64,000 bases of DNA from Deltaproteobacteria bacterium (GTDB taxonomy: Bacteria > Desulfobacterota > Desulfobacteria > Desulfobacterales > UBA5852). The position numbers were made by a program, and so were the translations under genes. Positions 1-9,346 of the stretch are shown piece by piece; within the stretch, counting starts at the first letter, position 1; each line of letters begins with the position of its first letter. Location of the stretch: contig JAHLLS010000019.1 in assembly GCA_020444045.1 (NCBI GenBank), forward strand, positions 1 through 64,000. The letters are read 5' to 3'. The notes under the pieces are model-generated. The model was not told the origin of the DNA, made no database searches, and saw only the letters and a program-made list of their open reading frames with translations.

Positions 1-54
1 AGCATGCGGCTCATATCCGCAGTGTCCGGGGTTCAAGTCCCTGCATCGCCACCA
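1..54 (+). tRNA. tRNA-Met(CAT), 3' part only
   Basis: The window opens inside a tRNA. A five-pair anticodon stem (TGCGG/CCGCA) encloses a seven-base loop with anticodon CAT. A T-arm with loop TTCAAGT follows, then the 3' acceptor strand CATCGCC, discriminator A and an encoded CCA at 52-54. The D-arm and 5' acceptor strand lie outside the window, so elongator Met, initiator Met and lysidine-modified Ile2 cannot be separated. Confidence 0.85.
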
Positions 55-66
55 CTTGTGATAAAT

Positions 67-98
67 GGCCGTAATCCTCATGGGTTACGGCCTTTTTT
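67..98 (+). terminator. Rho-independent terminator of the tRNA
   Basis: Perfect 8-bp stem GGCCGTAA/TTACGGCC with a short loop, followed by a run of six T. It sits 12 bases after the tRNA CCA end. Confidence 0.85.
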
Positions 99-397
99 AT
101 TCAAGGGTCGCCCCTTGCCGTGGTGTTTGCAGGCGGGGATTTCGCACCGAACCGATAACGGTCGACACGCCGACCTGAATCAATCCGATGCCGCCGGTCG
201 GTCCACTCCATTGGGCCGCATAAATTTTTTTGTATGGACTGTGAGCGTTGGACGCCATGGTCGACGGTGGTCATTACACCACCTGCCCCGCCTCCTTTTT
301 GATTTCTTTAAACCTTGATAATTTTTTCGGCCCTGTACTATAGTCACTCACAAGTGACGGGGACCCGAAAAAGCCAACGAGATCCCACCACGCAACA
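99..397. other. Intergenic region, only a weak promoter seen
   Basis: About 300 bases without a convincing gene; the open frames here have no family signature. A possible sigma70 promoter lies at 315-341 (TTGATA, then TACTAT after 15 bases, or TATAGT after 18), which could serve the DUF1992 gene. Spacing is not ideal for either -10, so it is weak. Confidence 0.4.
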
Positions 398-802
398 ATG
401 AAGTGGAAAATTGCCATGTTCACCGGCTTTGAAAATCTTGTTGAGGAGCGTATTCGCCGGGCCCAGCAACGCGGCCTGTTCGAAAATCTGGCCGGGGCTG
501 GAAAACCCCTGCCACCGGATGTCATCGGCGCAACGGTGTCCGAAGATTTGCGCCTGTCTTACAGGATTCTAAAAAATGCGGATTGCCTTCCACCCGAGGT
601 CGAGGTGAAAAAGGAAATCCGCCGGACCGAGGAACTCTTGTGCGGCATGAAGGATACCCGTACGCGCTACCGGACACTTAAAAAACTCAATTATCTCATC
701 CTGAAACTGAACACCATTCGTGATGGTTCCGCTGCGTTGGATATGCCCCAGTATTACACCGAGAAAATGGCGGAACGGTTGGAAAAAGAGACTTTCGAAT
801 AA
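398..802 (+). CDS. DUF1992 (DnaJ-C28-like) domain protein
   Basis: A 134-residue protein matching the DUF1992 family, which is found as a stand-alone bacterial protein and as the conserved domain of DNAJC28. The hallmark N-terminal block is visible: GFENLVEERIRRAQQRGLFE, then a glycine-rich GAGKPLP motif. The rest is charged and helical with no signal peptide or membrane segment. The ATG at 416 (MFTGFENL) would give the N-terminus more typical of the family; neither ATG has a clear ribosome binding site. Function of the family is unknown. Confidence 0.8.
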   Translation: MKWKIAMFTGFENLVEERIRRAQQRGLFENLAGAGKPLPPDVIGATVSEDLRLSYRILKNADCLPPEVEVKKEIRRTEELLCGMKDTRTRYRTLKKLNYLILKLNTIRDGSAALDMPQYYTEKMAERLEKETFE

Positions 803-923
803 AGGGGTATTCGGACCGTCATTGCAAGCGGCAAGGCCGATGCCATGATCTTTCGTTTACTTACCGCTCTCCCATGCCCGGCATTCCGCTGGGCAGCCAA
901 CGCCTGAAATGATGTAAGGCACC

Positions 924-1409
924 ATGCCGATACTAAAGAAAAAAGATAGTGACGGCCTCATGAAAAGTGTCATGATGGCCTATTTGATTCTGGTCTTGCA
1001 CGTTGTGTTGTTGATGGGGCTGGGCATTCTGGTATTTTTTTTTCGTGGAATTATCCATTACATGCTCTGGATCGTCTTGTTTGGCGCGGCCGCTATCCTG
1101 GCATCGGGATACTGGTTTTACCGGCGCATGAAAGCGGAGGGGCGCAACCTGCGTGATACACTCAACTCGCCTCTTTTCAGGAATAAAACGGTGGAGGTCA
1201 GTCTGTTGGGAGGTTTGGCACAATTTCGTGTCGGGCAGTCCAATGGTCGGCCGTTGCTGGGTGATGGGCAATCGGATAGCACCCAGCAACTGGAATGGTC
1301 GGGTGAATCTCAGGTCCAGGAACTGACGGAGCTTGCCCGTTTATTGCAAAGCGGTCTCATCACACCCGACGAGTACGAGCAAGCCAAACAAAAGATATTC
1401 CGGTCTTGA
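924..1409 (+). CDS. Membrane protein with C-terminal SHOCT domain
   Basis: A 161-residue protein. Residues about 14-40 and 45-66 form two hydrophobic segments, followed by a basic YRRMKAEGRN turn and a polar stretch. The last 30 residues (LTELARLLQSGLITPDEYEQ onward) are a SHOCT motif, a short helical hairpin found at the ends of many bacterial membrane or oligomeric proteins. It is probably an inner-membrane protein with a cytoplasmic tail. The middle part matches no family I recognise, so the role is unknown. It lies 64 bases upstream of ddl and may share its transcript. Confidence 0.7.
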   Translation: MPILKKKDSDGLMKSVMMAYLILVLHVVLLMGLGILVFFFRGIIHYMLWIVLFGAAAILASGYWFYRRMKAEGRNLRDTLNSPLFRNKTVEVSLLGGLAQFRVGQSNGRPLLGDGQSDSTQQLEWSGESQVQELTELARLLQSGLITPDEYEQAKQKIFRS

Positions 1410-1473
1410 TGGCCGTTGCAGTGCGTTTCGAAAACGGTCGATAACCCACCCCCTCACCAAAGGAACCAATGCG

Positions 1474-2427
1474 ATGAAAAAATTGACGATTGCCTTGCTT
1501 TCGGGCGGGATTTCTTCGGAAAGGGATGTTTCGCTAAACAGTGGCCAAAAGGTTTATGACGCGCTTGACAAGACGCGTTATGATATTCTGCGCTACGATC
1601 CCAAGACCGACCTGGCCGAACTGGCAGCGAATGCCGCCAGGATCGATGCCGCCCTGGTGATTCTGCACGGCCCGTATGGCGAAGACGGCACGGTCCAGGG
1701 AATGCTGGATCTGCTCGGCATTCCCTACCAGGGGGCGGGTGTGCTCGGTAGCGCTGTGGCCATGAACAAACTGGCAGCCAAGCGGCTGTATGAACACGCC
1801 GGATTGAAAGTTCCGCCCTATTGCATCGTCAAGCGCGGCCCCATTCCGGAACTCGGCGGGTGTGTTCAGCACCTTGGTCTGCCGATCGTGGTGAAGCCGG
1901 TGGAAGGCGGGTCCAGCATCGGTATGGCCATCGCTGCCTCGGAAAAAGAGCTGCACGATGCGGTCGCGGAAGCCTTCCAGTTTGATGAATCGGTTCTCCT
2001 GGAGAAACACCTCACGGGAACCGAAGTGACCGGCGGTGTGCTGGGCAACGACGATCCCGAAGCCTTGCCATTGATCGAAATCGTGCCCGGTGAAGGGCAC
2101 GCGTTTTTTAACTACAAAGCCAAATACACGGCCGGCGAAACCCAGGAAATCTGCCCGGCGCGGATCAGTGATGCCCTTACCGACCAGGCCCAGGCCTGTG
2201 CCATCAAGGCGCATCAAACACTTTTTTGTCGAGGCTACAGCCGTACGGACATGATCATCCATCAGGACGACATTTACATCCTGGAAACCAATACCATTCC
2301 CGGTATGACGGCGACCAGCCTGTTTCCCCAGGCGGCGGCCAAAGCCGGACTGGACTTTACACGGTTGCTGGATCGCCTGATTGCGCTCAGCCTTGAGGGA
2401 CGCGACCGCCCCGGATCGTCAGCCTGA
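1474..2427 (+). CDS. ddl: D-alanine--D-alanine ligase
   Basis: Cytoplasmic ATP-grasp enzyme joining two D-alanines for peptidoglycan precursors. The protein is 317 residues, normal for Ddl. It starts MKKLTIALLSGGISSERDVS, the family's N-terminal D-Ala-binding motif; VVKPVEGGSSIGM is the ATP-grasp lysine/glycine loop, and the C-terminal YILETNTIPGMT carries the Mg-binding residues. ATG 1474 is chosen because AAAGGA precedes it at 1459-1464 and the protein then begins exactly as in the family; a longer frame from 1333 has unrelated N-terminal residues. purD-purE follows 71 bases later. Confidence 0.95.
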   Translation: MKKLTIALLSGGISSERDVSLNSGQKVYDALDKTRYDILRYDPKTDLAELAANAARIDAALVILHGPYGEDGTVQGMLDLLGIPYQGAGVLGSAVAMNKLAAKRLYEHAGLKVPPYCIVKRGPIPELGGCVQHLGLPIVVKPVEGGSSIGMAIAASEKELHDAVAEAFQFDESVLLEKHLTGTEVTGGVLGNDDPEALPLIEIVPGEGHAFFNYKAKYTAGETQEICPARISDALTDQAQACAIKAHQTLFCRGYSRTDMIIHQDDIYILETNTIPGMTATSLFPQAAAKAGLDFTRLLDRLIALSLEGRDRPGSSA

Positions 2428-2498
2428 CGGCGTTTCGTCGATTGTTTCAGGGATATATGGCCATTTATCAACAATAGCGAGGTGGAGGGGAGGTCTAT

Positions 2499-4271
2499 AT
2501 GAAAGTGCTGGTGATTGGAAGCGGCGGCCGGGAGCATGCCTACGCATGGAAAATTGCGCAAAGCCCCCTGGTCAAGAAGGTATTCTGTGCCCCGGGCAAC
2601 GCCGGAATCGCTTCGGTGGCGACCTGCGTGCCCATCGATGCCGAAGATGTGCCGTCACTGCTGGCTTTCGCCCAAAAAGAAAAGATCGATCTGACGATAT
2701 GCGGGCCGGAAGGGCCGCTGGCCAAAGGCGTCGTCGACATCTTCGAGGCGGAGGGCCTCAAAATTTTTGGTGCTTCCCAGAAGGCCGCCGAACTGGAAGC
2801 CAGTAAATCATTTTCCAAGTATATCATGGAGAAATACGGGATTCCGACCAGCAAGGGACAGACCTTTACCCGCGTCCAATCCGCCCGTGCCTACGTCAAG
2901 AAAGTCGGTGCGCCCATCGTGGTCAAAGCGGACGGCCTGGCGGCCGGCAAGGGCGTCATCGTCTGCCAGACGGTCAAGGAAGCGTTGGATGCCCTTGATC
3001 GGGTCATGGTCAAAAAAGAATTTGGCGCGGCAGGTGACAAAGCGGTAGTCGAGGAATGCCTGGTGGGTGAAGAGGCCTCCTTCATCGCCTTTACGGATGG
3101 TAAAACCGTCCTGCCGCTGCCGTCTTCCCAGGATCACAAACCGGTTTTCGACGACGACAAAGGACCCAACACCGGCGGCATGGGCGCTTACTCCCCGGCA
3201 CCGATCGTGGATCGCTATCTTCATGATCGCGTCATGAAGGAAGTCATGATTCCCACCGTGCAGGGCATGGCCGCGGAGGGCCGGCCTTACAAGGGCTTTC
3301 TGTATGCCGGGCTCATGATCGACGGTGACAAAATTGGTGTCCTGGAATTCAATGCCCGGCTGGGCGACCCGGAGGCACAGCCCCTGCTGATGCGCGTCAA
3401 GAGCGACATTGTGCCGATTCTGCTGGCCATCATCGAGGGGCGTCTGGATCAGTGCCAACTCGAACTAGACGAACGGGCCACGGTCTGCGTGGTGATGGCT
3501 TCCGGCGGCTATCCGGGGAAGTACGGCAAGGGCATTCCCATCAATGGTCTCGATGCGGCCCGACGCATGAAAGACGTTGTGGTTTTCCACGCGGGAACCG
3601 GCACGAAAGGCAAACAGATTGTCGCCAACGGGGGACGTGTGCTGGGTGTCACGGCGCTGGGCGACACGGTTGAAAAGGCCATCCAAAAGGCCTACCAGGC
3701 GGTGGAGAAGATCACGTGGCGCAAGGTTCACTATCGCAAGGACATCGGGCAGAAGGCCATGCGGCGCTTTCAGCAGAAGCCGGCCGTGGGCATCGTGATG
3801 GGAAGTGATTCCGATCTGGATGTGATGAATGGGGCCGTGGCCATGCTGAAGAAATTTCATGTACCGTTTGAAATAACTGTCGCCTCGGCCCATCGAACAC
3901 CGGAACGGGCGGCACAATGGGCGCGAAATGCGCCGGCCCGGGGGATCAAGGTTATCATCGCGGGAGCAGGGCATGCGGCCCATCTGGCGGGCGCCATGGC
4001 AGCCCAGTCAACCCTGCCGGTGATCGGTGTGCCGATCGATTCCTCCTGCCTGCAGGGGCTGGATGCCCTGCTGTCGACGGTCCAGATGCCGCCGGGGATT
4101 CCGGTGGCGACCATGGCGGTAGGAAAGCCAGGCGCCAAAAATGCCGGTTTGCTGGCCGTTCAGATCTTGGCGCTATCTGATTCTGGGCTGGCAGCCCGTT
4201 TGGTCGCGCATCGACAGGAAATGGCCGATCAGGTCGAACGCAAAGCCGCGGCGCTTTTGCGGGTTGAGTAA
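2499..4271 (+). CDS. purD-purE: PurD-PurE fusion: GAR synthetase plus AIR carboxylase/mutase
   Basis: One uninterrupted 590-residue frame. Residues 1 to about 422 are phosphoribosylamine-glycine ligase (PurD): N-terminal [23 protein letters not shown]-grasp core [13 protein letters not shown], and [11 protein letters not shown] with [11 protein letters not shown]. Residues about 428 to 590 are a PurE domain: [32 protein letters not shown], then [18 protein letters not shown]. The two steps (2 and 6) of de novo purine synthesis are not consecutive. PurE usually is a separate octamer-forming protein of about 165 residues, so the whole domain is present here. A ribosome binding site (GGAGGGGAGG) precedes ATG 2499. 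The stop overlaps the next gene's TTG start. Confidence 0.93.
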   Translation: MKVLVIGSGGREHAYAWKIAQSPLVKKVFCAPGNAGIASVATCVPIDAEDVPSLLAFAQKEKIDLTICGPEGPLAKGVVDIFEAEGLKIFGASQKAAELEASKSFSKYIMEKYGIPTSKGQTFTRVQSARAYVKKVGAPIVVKADGLAAGKGVIVCQTVKEALDALDRVMVKKEFGAAGDKAVVEECLVGEEASFIAFTDGKTVLPLPSSQDHKPVFDDDKGPNTGGMGAYSPAPIVDRYLHDRVMKEVMIPTVQGMAAEGRPYKGFLYAGLMIDGDKIGVLEFNARLGDPEAQPLLMRVKSDIVPILLAIIEGRLDQCQLELDERATVCVVMASGGYPGKYGKGIPINGLDAARRMKDVVVFHAGTGTKGKQIVANGGRVLGVTALGDTVEKAIQKAYQAVEKITWRKVHYRKDIGQKAMRRFQQKPAVGIVMGSDSDLDVMNGAVAMLKKFHVPFEITVASAHRTPERAAQWARNAPARGIKVIIAGAGHAAHLAGAMAAQSTLPVIGVPIDSSCLQGLDALLSTVQMPPGIPVATMAVGKPGAKNAGLLAVQILALSDSGLAARLVAHRQEMADQVERKAAALLRVE

Positions 4272-4917
4272 GATTGTCTCCATCCATCCGGCCGCACCGG
4301 ATGCCGCTTTGATTCATCGTGCGGTTTACATCCTGCGGCAGGGAGGGATGGTGGTGGTTCCGACCCGTCATCTCTATGGTTTGGCGGTGGACGCCCTGAA
4401 TCCCCCGGCTATTGAACGGGTATTCGCCGCCAAACAGCGGCCCCTCGATCAGCCGCTGCTGATTCTTGTGGCCGCGCGGGATGATGTGCGAAAGTATGCA
4501 CAGGCGATTGACGCAAAGGCCGAGGTCCTGATGGACGCTTTCTGGCCCGGCAGGTTGACGATAATCCTTGATGCCCGGCCGATTTTGCCGCCTCTTTTGA
4601 CCGGGGGGACCGGGCGTGTGGGGATTCGTCTCACCGACCACCCGATCTGTCAGGCGCTCATGCGGTCCCTCTCCCGTCCATTGACGGCCACCAGCGCTAA
4701 TCTCTCCGGGCAGCCCGGTTGCAGCCGCATCGAAGATCTGCATCCGGCGATTGCTGCCGCAGCGGATCTCATCCTGAATGCCGGTCCCTTGAAGCCCGGG
4801 ATCGGATCGACGGTGGTCGATGTCCAACCCGCTGCCGTTCAGGTACTGCGTGAGGGTTCGGTCACAGCCGCCGCTATTCGCGCTGCCCTTGAATCTTCGA
4901 CGGGTGCCGGAAGCTGA
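4264..4917 (+). CDS. L-threonylcarbamoyladenylate synthase family (Sua5/YciO/YrdC)
   Basis: A 217-residue YrdC-fold protein. Members of this family make threonylcarbamoyl-AMP for the t6A37 modification of ANN-decoding tRNAs. Visible family features are [15 protein letters not shown] (the PTETxYGLG-type motif, here with RH replacing the usual acidic/Thr pair), the KQRPLDQPL motif, PGRLTIIL and [14 protein letters not shown] place the start at TTG 4264, overlapping the last codons of purD-purE, because residues before it match nothing in the family. The altered PTR motif makes a YciO-like paralogue possible instead of the essential TsaC. Confidence 0.8.
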   Translation: MSKIVSIHPAAPDAALIHRAVYILRQGGMVVVPTRHLYGLAVDALNPPAIERVFAAKQRPLDQPLLILVAARDDVRKYAQAIDAKAEVLMDAFWPGRLTIILDARPILPPLLTGGTGRVGIRLTDHPICQALMRSLSRPLTATSANLSGQPGCSRIEDLHPAIAAAADLILNAGPLKPGIGSTVVDVQPAAVQVLREGSVTAAAIRAALESSTGAGS

Positions 4918-4991
4918 TGGGCTGGATCGCTTGGAAGGTGCGCCCCGATCGTCAGCCCATCGGTTAAAAACGCGATGGGTAGTGGTTTGGG

Positions 4992-5020
4992 TTGACAATT
5001 GCGGGAAGGTTGTCTAAGGA
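4992..5020 (+). promoter_or_regulatory. Candidate sigma70 promoter of tRNA-Leu
   Basis: TTGACA at 4992-4997, 17-base spacer, TAAGGA at 5015-5020 preceded by TGTC. It lies 15 bases upstream of the tRNA. The -35 is consensus, the -10 is poor. Confidence 0.5.
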
Positions 5021-5035
5021 AATAATCCTGTTTTT

Positions 5036-5123
5036 GCCGGAGTGGTGAAATTGGTAGACGCGCCAGACTCAAAATCTGGTTTCCCTAGCGGAAGTGCGAG
5101 TTCGATTCTCGCCTCCGGCACCA
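5036..5123 (+). tRNA. tRNA-Leu(CAA)
   Basis: Complete class II tRNA. The acceptor stem GCCGGAG pairs with CTCCGGC; the anticodon stem CCAGA/TCTGG encloses loop CTCAAAA with anticodon CAA. A long variable arm (TTTCCCTAGCGGAAGT) and T-loop TTCGATT follow, and CCA is encoded at 5121-5123. It reads UUG leucine codons. Confidence 0.95.
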
Positions 5124-5133
5124 GCCAAACGTT

Positions 5134-5177
5134 AAAGAGGAGATAACCTGATCACCGGCTATCTCCTCTTTTTTTGG
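5134..5177 (+). terminator. Rho-independent terminator of tRNA-Leu
   Basis: Perfect 12-bp stem AAAGAGGAGATA/TATCTCCTCTTT with a 14-base loop, running into a T tract. Confidence 0.88.
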
Positions 5178-5279
5178 GACCCCCCAGGCCGCCTATTCTT
5201 CATGCCGTCGCGATACCATGCTTGTTTTTAGTGAAACATCTGATATGCTGACCAAAACCATTGACTTAGAGGGATGCCA

Positions 5280-5888
5280 GTGAAGACGGCCCACCTTATT
5301 GCCTGCCATGAATGTGATCTGGTTCACCAATTGGGAGAAGTCCCACCCGGCGGTGCTGCGCGTTGTGCGCGTTGCGGATCGCCTCTCTACCGGCCCAAGC
5401 GCGACAGTATCAATCGCACCCTGGCGTTGACCATGACGGGTCTGCTCCTTTTCATCATTGCCAATACAAACCCCTTCCTGGGTTTCAAGATTGGCGCTCA
5501 AATCCGGGAGACCATCCTGGCGACCGGTATCTATCAGCTATACCAGCAGGACATGCGGATGATCGCGACCCTGGTGCTGTTTACGGTGGTCATCGTGCCG
5601 GCCCTTTCCCTCGTCAGCATGCTCTATATCCTGGTGCCGTTGCAGATGAAGATGGTGCCTCGGCATTTGGCCAGGGTATTCAGACTGCTCGGTTTTCTCA
5701 AGCCCTGGGGAATGTTGGAGATCTTCATGCTGGGGATCCTGGTGTCGGCGGTCAAACTGGGGAAAATGGCGACCATCATTCCCGGAGTAGCGCTGTTTGC
5801 CTTTCTGGCACTTATTTTTGTGCAAGCGGCCATGGCCGTAACATTGGACAGCCACCTGATATGGGAACAACTCGACCGTCACCAATGA
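5280..5888 (+). CDS. pqiA: PqiA-like integral membrane protein (first copy)
   Basis: Half-length PqiA domain protein (202 residues from the GTG). It begins with a zinc-ribbon-like CHECD...CARCG pair, followed by four hydrophobic segments, with the family's NPFLGF motif at the first one. E. coli PqiA carries two such domains in one chain; here they are two adjacent genes. PqiA works with the MCE protein PqiB and lipoprotein PqiC in moving lipids between inner and outer membranes. GTG 5280 is preferred over ATG 5274: AGAGGG at 5268-5273 lies six bases before the GTG but directly abuts the ATG. The stop overlaps the next gene by four bases. Confidence 0.88.
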   Translation: MKTAHLIACHECDLVHQLGEVPPGGAARCARCGSPLYRPKRDSINRTLALTMTGLLLFIIANTNPFLGFKIGAQIRETILATGIYQLYQQDMRMIATLVLFTVVIVPALSLVSMLYILVPLQMKMVPRHLARVFRLLGFLKPWGMLEIFMLGILVSAVKLGKMATIIPGVALFAFLALIFVQAAMAVTLDSHLIWEQLDRHQ

Positions 5889-6520
5889 CGAAATTACCGC
5901 CGACCGCGCGCCGACTGGGGCTGGTGGCCTGCCATCGCTGCCATCTGCTCTGTCGACAAGCGGAGGGGCCGGCCGACTGTCCGCGCTGCGGCGCGTCGCT
6001 CCACAGCCGCAAGCCCAACAGCATCGCCCGGACCTGGGCCTTCGTGCTGGCCGCCATGGTGTTTTATATCCCGGCCAATTTGCTGCCCATTATGTATACG
6101 ACATCTCTGGGGGCTGTAGCGTCGGATACCATCATGAGTGGTGTGATCTATTTCATCTCCTCCGGCAGCTGGCCCCTCGCCCTGATCATCTTCATTGCCA
6201 GTGTCTTTGTGCCGATGCTCAAATTGCTGATCCTGTCCTTTTTGTTGATATCGGTACAACGGCACTGGCAGTGGCGACCGGTCGATCGCACCCGCCTGTA
6301 TCGCCTCACGGAAGCCATCGGGCGCTGGTCCATGCTGGATATTTACGTGGTCACGATCCTGGTGGCCCTGGTGCACCTGGGCGCCCTGGCCAACATCACG
6401 GCCGGCCTGGGGGCTCCCTTCTTTGCTGCCGTGGTGGTCGTGACCATGCTGGCGGCCGAAAGTTTTGACCCCCGACTTATCTGGGACGGTATGGAGGATT
6501 CTAATGACGGAACAAACTGA
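5885..6520 (+). CDS. pqiA: PqiA-like integral membrane protein (second copy)
   Basis: Second PqiA domain (211 residues), starting at the ATGA overlap with the previous gene. It has CHRCHLLC and CPRCGASLH zinc-ribbon motifs, the N-terminal NSIARTWAF sequence and four membrane segments including PANLLPIMY. The last 17 bases overlap pqiB. Together with the first copy it corresponds to the two halves of a single E. coli PqiA, so the two products probably form one inner-membrane complex partner for PqiB. Confidence 0.88.
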   Translation: MTKLPPTARRLGLVACHRCHLLCRQAEGPADCPRCGASLHSRKPNSIARTWAFVLAAMVFYIPANLLPIMYTTSLGAVASDTIMSGVIYFISSGSWPLALIIFIASVFVPMLKLLILSFLLISVQRHWQWRPVDRTRLYRLTEAIGRWSMLDIYVVTILVALVHLGALANITAGLGAPFFAAVVVVTMLAAESFDPRLIWDGMEDSNDGTN

Positions 6521-8180
6521 GGGTTCCCCTTACGCTTCTGAGGCGGCCACGCCGGAGATCAAGCAGCACCGGTCGTTTTCCATCGTGTGGATCGTGCCCG
6601 TGGTGGCCCTGCTGATCGGGGCATGGCTGGCTTACAAGGCAATAAGCGAGAAGGGCCCCACCATTACGGTGACTTTCGAGTCGGCCGACGGGCTCGAGGC
6701 CGGCAAAACTAAGGTTAAATATAAAGATGTCGAGGTTGGAACGTTACAAACTATCGAGCTTGACAAGAATCTCAAAAATGTGAAGCTGACGATTGAGATG
6801 AATAAGGACGCCGATTCTTACCTCAGGGAAGAAACTAAATTCTGGGTGGTGCGGGCACGGGTGGCGGCTGGCCAGGTCACCGGGTTGGGAACCCTGTTTT
6901 CGGGCGCTTATATCGGCGTGATACCCGCGACTGAAGGCAAATTAAAGCGGGACTTCAAGGGGCTTGAAAAACCCCCCATCGTGACCGGTGAGGTACCCGG
7001 CAGAGTATTTAAACTTGTTGCGTCACGTCTGGGATCCCTGAATCCCAGTTCACCGGTCTATTTCCGGCAGATCGAGGTCGGCAAGGTGGTGGACTACACG
7101 CTGGGATCGAATGGCGAAAAAATTGATGTTCAGATTTTCATTCAATCCCCCTATTCTCAGTTTGTCCGCAGTAACACCCGGTTCTGGGTGGCCAGCGGGC
7201 TGGATGCTGACCTGACGGCCAATGGTTTGCGTATCAACACGGAATCCGTGGTTTCACTCCTAATCGGCGGCCTCGCATTTACCAATTTCGACAATGAGCT
7301 GCCGGGGCCGGAAGCCGAGGAAGAGACCCGCTTCAAGCTCTATGAAACCTACCAGGAAGCACGCGATGATCGTTTTACGCTTAAGCGCGATTATATGGTC
7401 GAATTTAAGGATTCCGTGCGCGGCCTGTCCGTGGGGGCACCGGTGGAATTTCGAGGCATCCAGATCGGCACCGTCGTCGATTTCGGACTGCAGGCGGATT
7501 TCGACAACCTGAGCTTTACCATTCCGGTGCGTGTCCGCATTGAACCCGAACGACTGGTGTCGAGCTTTGCGGGTGCGGAGCAGATCGCGAGTGGCACGGC
7601 GCAGGAAGACCGCATTCACCGTATGGTCAAAAAAGGCTTCCGGGCGCAACTTAAAACCGGCAATCTACTGACCGGTCAATTGTTTGTCGATCTTGATTTC
7701 TATCCCGATGCGCCGCCGGTTGAGTTGAGTTACAGTAACGGTCTGCCATTGTTCCCGAGTGTGCCGTCGACCTCGCGGGAGATCATGCAGGGGGCGACCC
7801 GGTTTTTGAAGAAACTGGATCAGATACCGCTGGAGGCGATCGGGAAGGACTTGCAAAACACGATGGCCGGCATGGATAAATTGGTGAATAGCCCGGATCT
7901 GCGCGATGCGGTCCAATCCCTGGGGGATATATTGAATGAACTGAAAACGACGACGCAAACACTGAATGCCGACACCGTGCCCCGGATCAATACGGCCCTG
8001 GCAGAGATGGCAACGGTTCTTAAAAACCTGGATGGCTGGGTCAGTGCGGACGCGCCCCTGCAGGGGGATCTTCGCAAAACGCTGGAGGAACTGGCGGCGG
8101 CCGGTCGGGCGATCAGCGACCTGGCCGATATGTTGGAGCGCCACCCGGAGGCATTGATTCAGGGGAAAAAGGAGCAATGA
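6504..8180 (+). CDS. pqiB: PqiB-type MCE protein
   Basis: A 558-residue periplasm-spanning protein of the MCE (mammalian cell entry) family. Residues about 25-48 are a single N-terminal membrane anchor (IVWIVPVVALLIGAWLAY). Three MCE repeats follow: the first begins ITVTFESADGLEAGKTKVKY, the second about residue 170 (VFKLVASRLGSLNPSSPVYF), the third about residue 300 (YMVEFKDSVRGLSVGAPVEF). The C-terminal 130 residues are helical (coiled-coil-like), as in PqiB, which forms a tube through the periplasm for lipid transfer. ATG 6504 is preceded by GGAGGA at 6493-6498. It overlaps pqiA and is followed by pqiC after three bases. Confidence 0.92.
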   Translation: MTEQTEGSPYASEAATPEIKQHRSFSIVWIVPVVALLIGAWLAYKAISEKGPTITVTFESADGLEAGKTKVKYKDVEVGTLQTIELDKNLKNVKLTIEMNKDADSYLREETKFWVVRARVAAGQVTGLGTLFSGAYIGVIPATEGKLKRDFKGLEKPPIVTGEVPGRVFKLVASRLGSLNPSSPVYFRQIEVGKVVDYTLGSNGEKIDVQIFIQSPYSQFVRSNTRFWVASGLDADLTANGLRINTESVVSLLIGGLAFTNFDNELPGPEAEEETRFKLYETYQEARDDRFTLKRDYMVEFKDSVRGLSVGAPVEFRGIQIGTVVDFGLQADFDNLSFTIPVRVRIEPERLVSSFAGAEQIASGTAQEDRIHRMVKKGFRAQLKTGNLLTGQLFVDLDFYPDAPPVELSYSNGLPLFPSVPSTSREIMQGATRFLKKLDQIPLEAIGKDLQNTMAGMDKLVNSPDLRDAVQSLGDILNELKTTTQTLNADTVPRINTALAEMATVLKNLDGWVSADAPLQGDLRKTLEELAAAGRAISDLADMLERHPEALIQGKKEQ

Positions 8181-8183
8181 TCA

Positions 8184-8801
8184 ATGATGACCGCACGCAT
8201 TTGTCGGATATTGATATCGGGATTGATGGTCTTGGGATTCTGTGCGGGTTGTTTTGGTACGAGCCCGCCGGCGGTGTTCTACAGCCTGACCCCTATCGGG
8301 GGTACAGCCGCGATCCAGTCGTCCGCGGCTGAGGGCAAGATCGCCATCGGGATCGGGCCGATCAAGTTTCCCGATGAGCTCAATCGCCCCTCTATTGTAA
8401 CCCGCAGCGGCCGGAATCGATTGGAGATCAATCAATTTCACCGTTGGGGCGGCTCCCTGGAGAAGAATTTCACGCGGGTGATGGAAGAAAACCTGGTGTT
8501 GCTGATGAAGACCGATCGGGTGACGACCCGTCCCTGGGAACGCTATTTCCAGCCGGATGTTCGCCTTGCCCTGGATATCCGCCAGTTCGACGGCCGCCTC
8601 GGGGAATATGCCTCCCTGAACGTAACCTGGATGGTTATCGGTCCAGAGGGGGACGTGCCGCTGCTCGTGCGTCGCACCATCATCCAGGAAGCCGTGACCG
8701 ATGACAGTTACGATGCCCTTGTGGATGCCCAGAGCCGCGCCGTGGCCAGACTATGTCGAGAAATTGCCGAGGCACTGTCGAAACAGCTTCCCACTCGATA
8801 G
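8184..8801 (+). CDS. pqiC: PqiC/YmbA-type outer-membrane lipoprotein
   Basis: A 205-residue ABC-type transport auxiliary lipoprotein (PqiC). The signal peptide ends in a lipobox-like FCAGC around residue 23, with an unusual Cys at -3. The mature part has the family's VFYSLTPI start, then IGIGPIKFPDELNRPSIVTR and RWGGSLEKNFTRVMEENL. PqiC rings on the outer membrane and docks the PqiB tube. AAGGAG at 8169-8174 precedes the start. It completes the four-gene operon. Confidence 0.9.
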   Translation: MMTARICRILISGLMVLGFCAGCFGTSPPAVFYSLTPIGGTAAIQSSAAEGKIAIGIGPIKFPDELNRPSIVTRSGRNRLEINQFHRWGGSLEKNFTRVMEENLVLLMKTDRVTTRPWERYFQPDVRLALDIRQFDGRLGEYASLNVTWMVIGPEGDVPLLVRRTIIQEAVTDDSYDALVDAQSRAVARLCREIAEALSKQLPTR

Positions 8802-8887
8802 TCCTGTTGATCTGGTTTCTCCACGGTTGTGACGCATGCCATCGGCCAGCGGCAACGACTGTTTTACTGATTTGCCAGGTTGATACC

Positions 8888-9346
8888 TTATTGCCGAAAA
8901 GGGTTGACACTGGTTCCGATGTTGGAGACCACCTTGCCGCTGGCTGCATTTTCTACCCAGATTTCATATTCCCGCCCTTTGGAACTTCCGCCGATGTCTC
9001 GTCTGATGCGGGCCCGGTACTGCCGATTGGCCTTCAGCGTCGCTTGAAGTTCGGTAAATGTTTTAATTGTTTGGATATGCTGGGGCACAAGGACCAGTTG
9101 ATAGGTACCCGGTGTCAGAATGGCACGGGTGGTCATCATCAGGCCAGATTCGGATTCGTGTTTGATGTTGACGATGTGGCCATTGATGGAATAGATTTTC
9201 ACACCTGCATCCGGCACCAATAGGGCTGTTTCGGTCTCTGGCAATCTTGGCCCAGGATATCCGTAGTAAGGTTGGGTGCAGCCGGCCAGCGTGCTGGCCA
9301 GAATAAGAAAAAAGACGATCCACACGCCGTTCCATTTCCCGGTCAT
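8888..9346 (-). CDS. Small exported lipoprotein, function unknown
   Basis: A 152-residue protein on the minus strand, convergent with pqiC. It has a lipoprotein signal peptide with lipobox LAGC near residue 23 and a mature part starting TQPYYGYPGP. The rest is beta-rich, with a PEGA-like section (TPGTYQLVLVPQ, then LKANRQYRARIRRDI) of the kind used for cell-surface beta domains. No catalytic motif is seen. Divergent from the next gene, so it has its own promoter, which I could not place confidently. Confidence 0.65.
   Translation of the reverse strand: MTGKWNGVWIVFFLILASTLAGCTQPYYGYPGPRLPETETALLVPDAGVKIYSINGHIVNIKHESESGLMMTTRAILTPGTYQLVLVPQHIQTIKTFTELQATLKANRQYRARIRRDIGGSSKGREYEIWVENAASGKVVSNIGTSVNPFRQ

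Noticed and set aside
4..318. Plus-strand frame of 104 codons at the window start
   Set aside because: It reads through a tRNA and its terminator.
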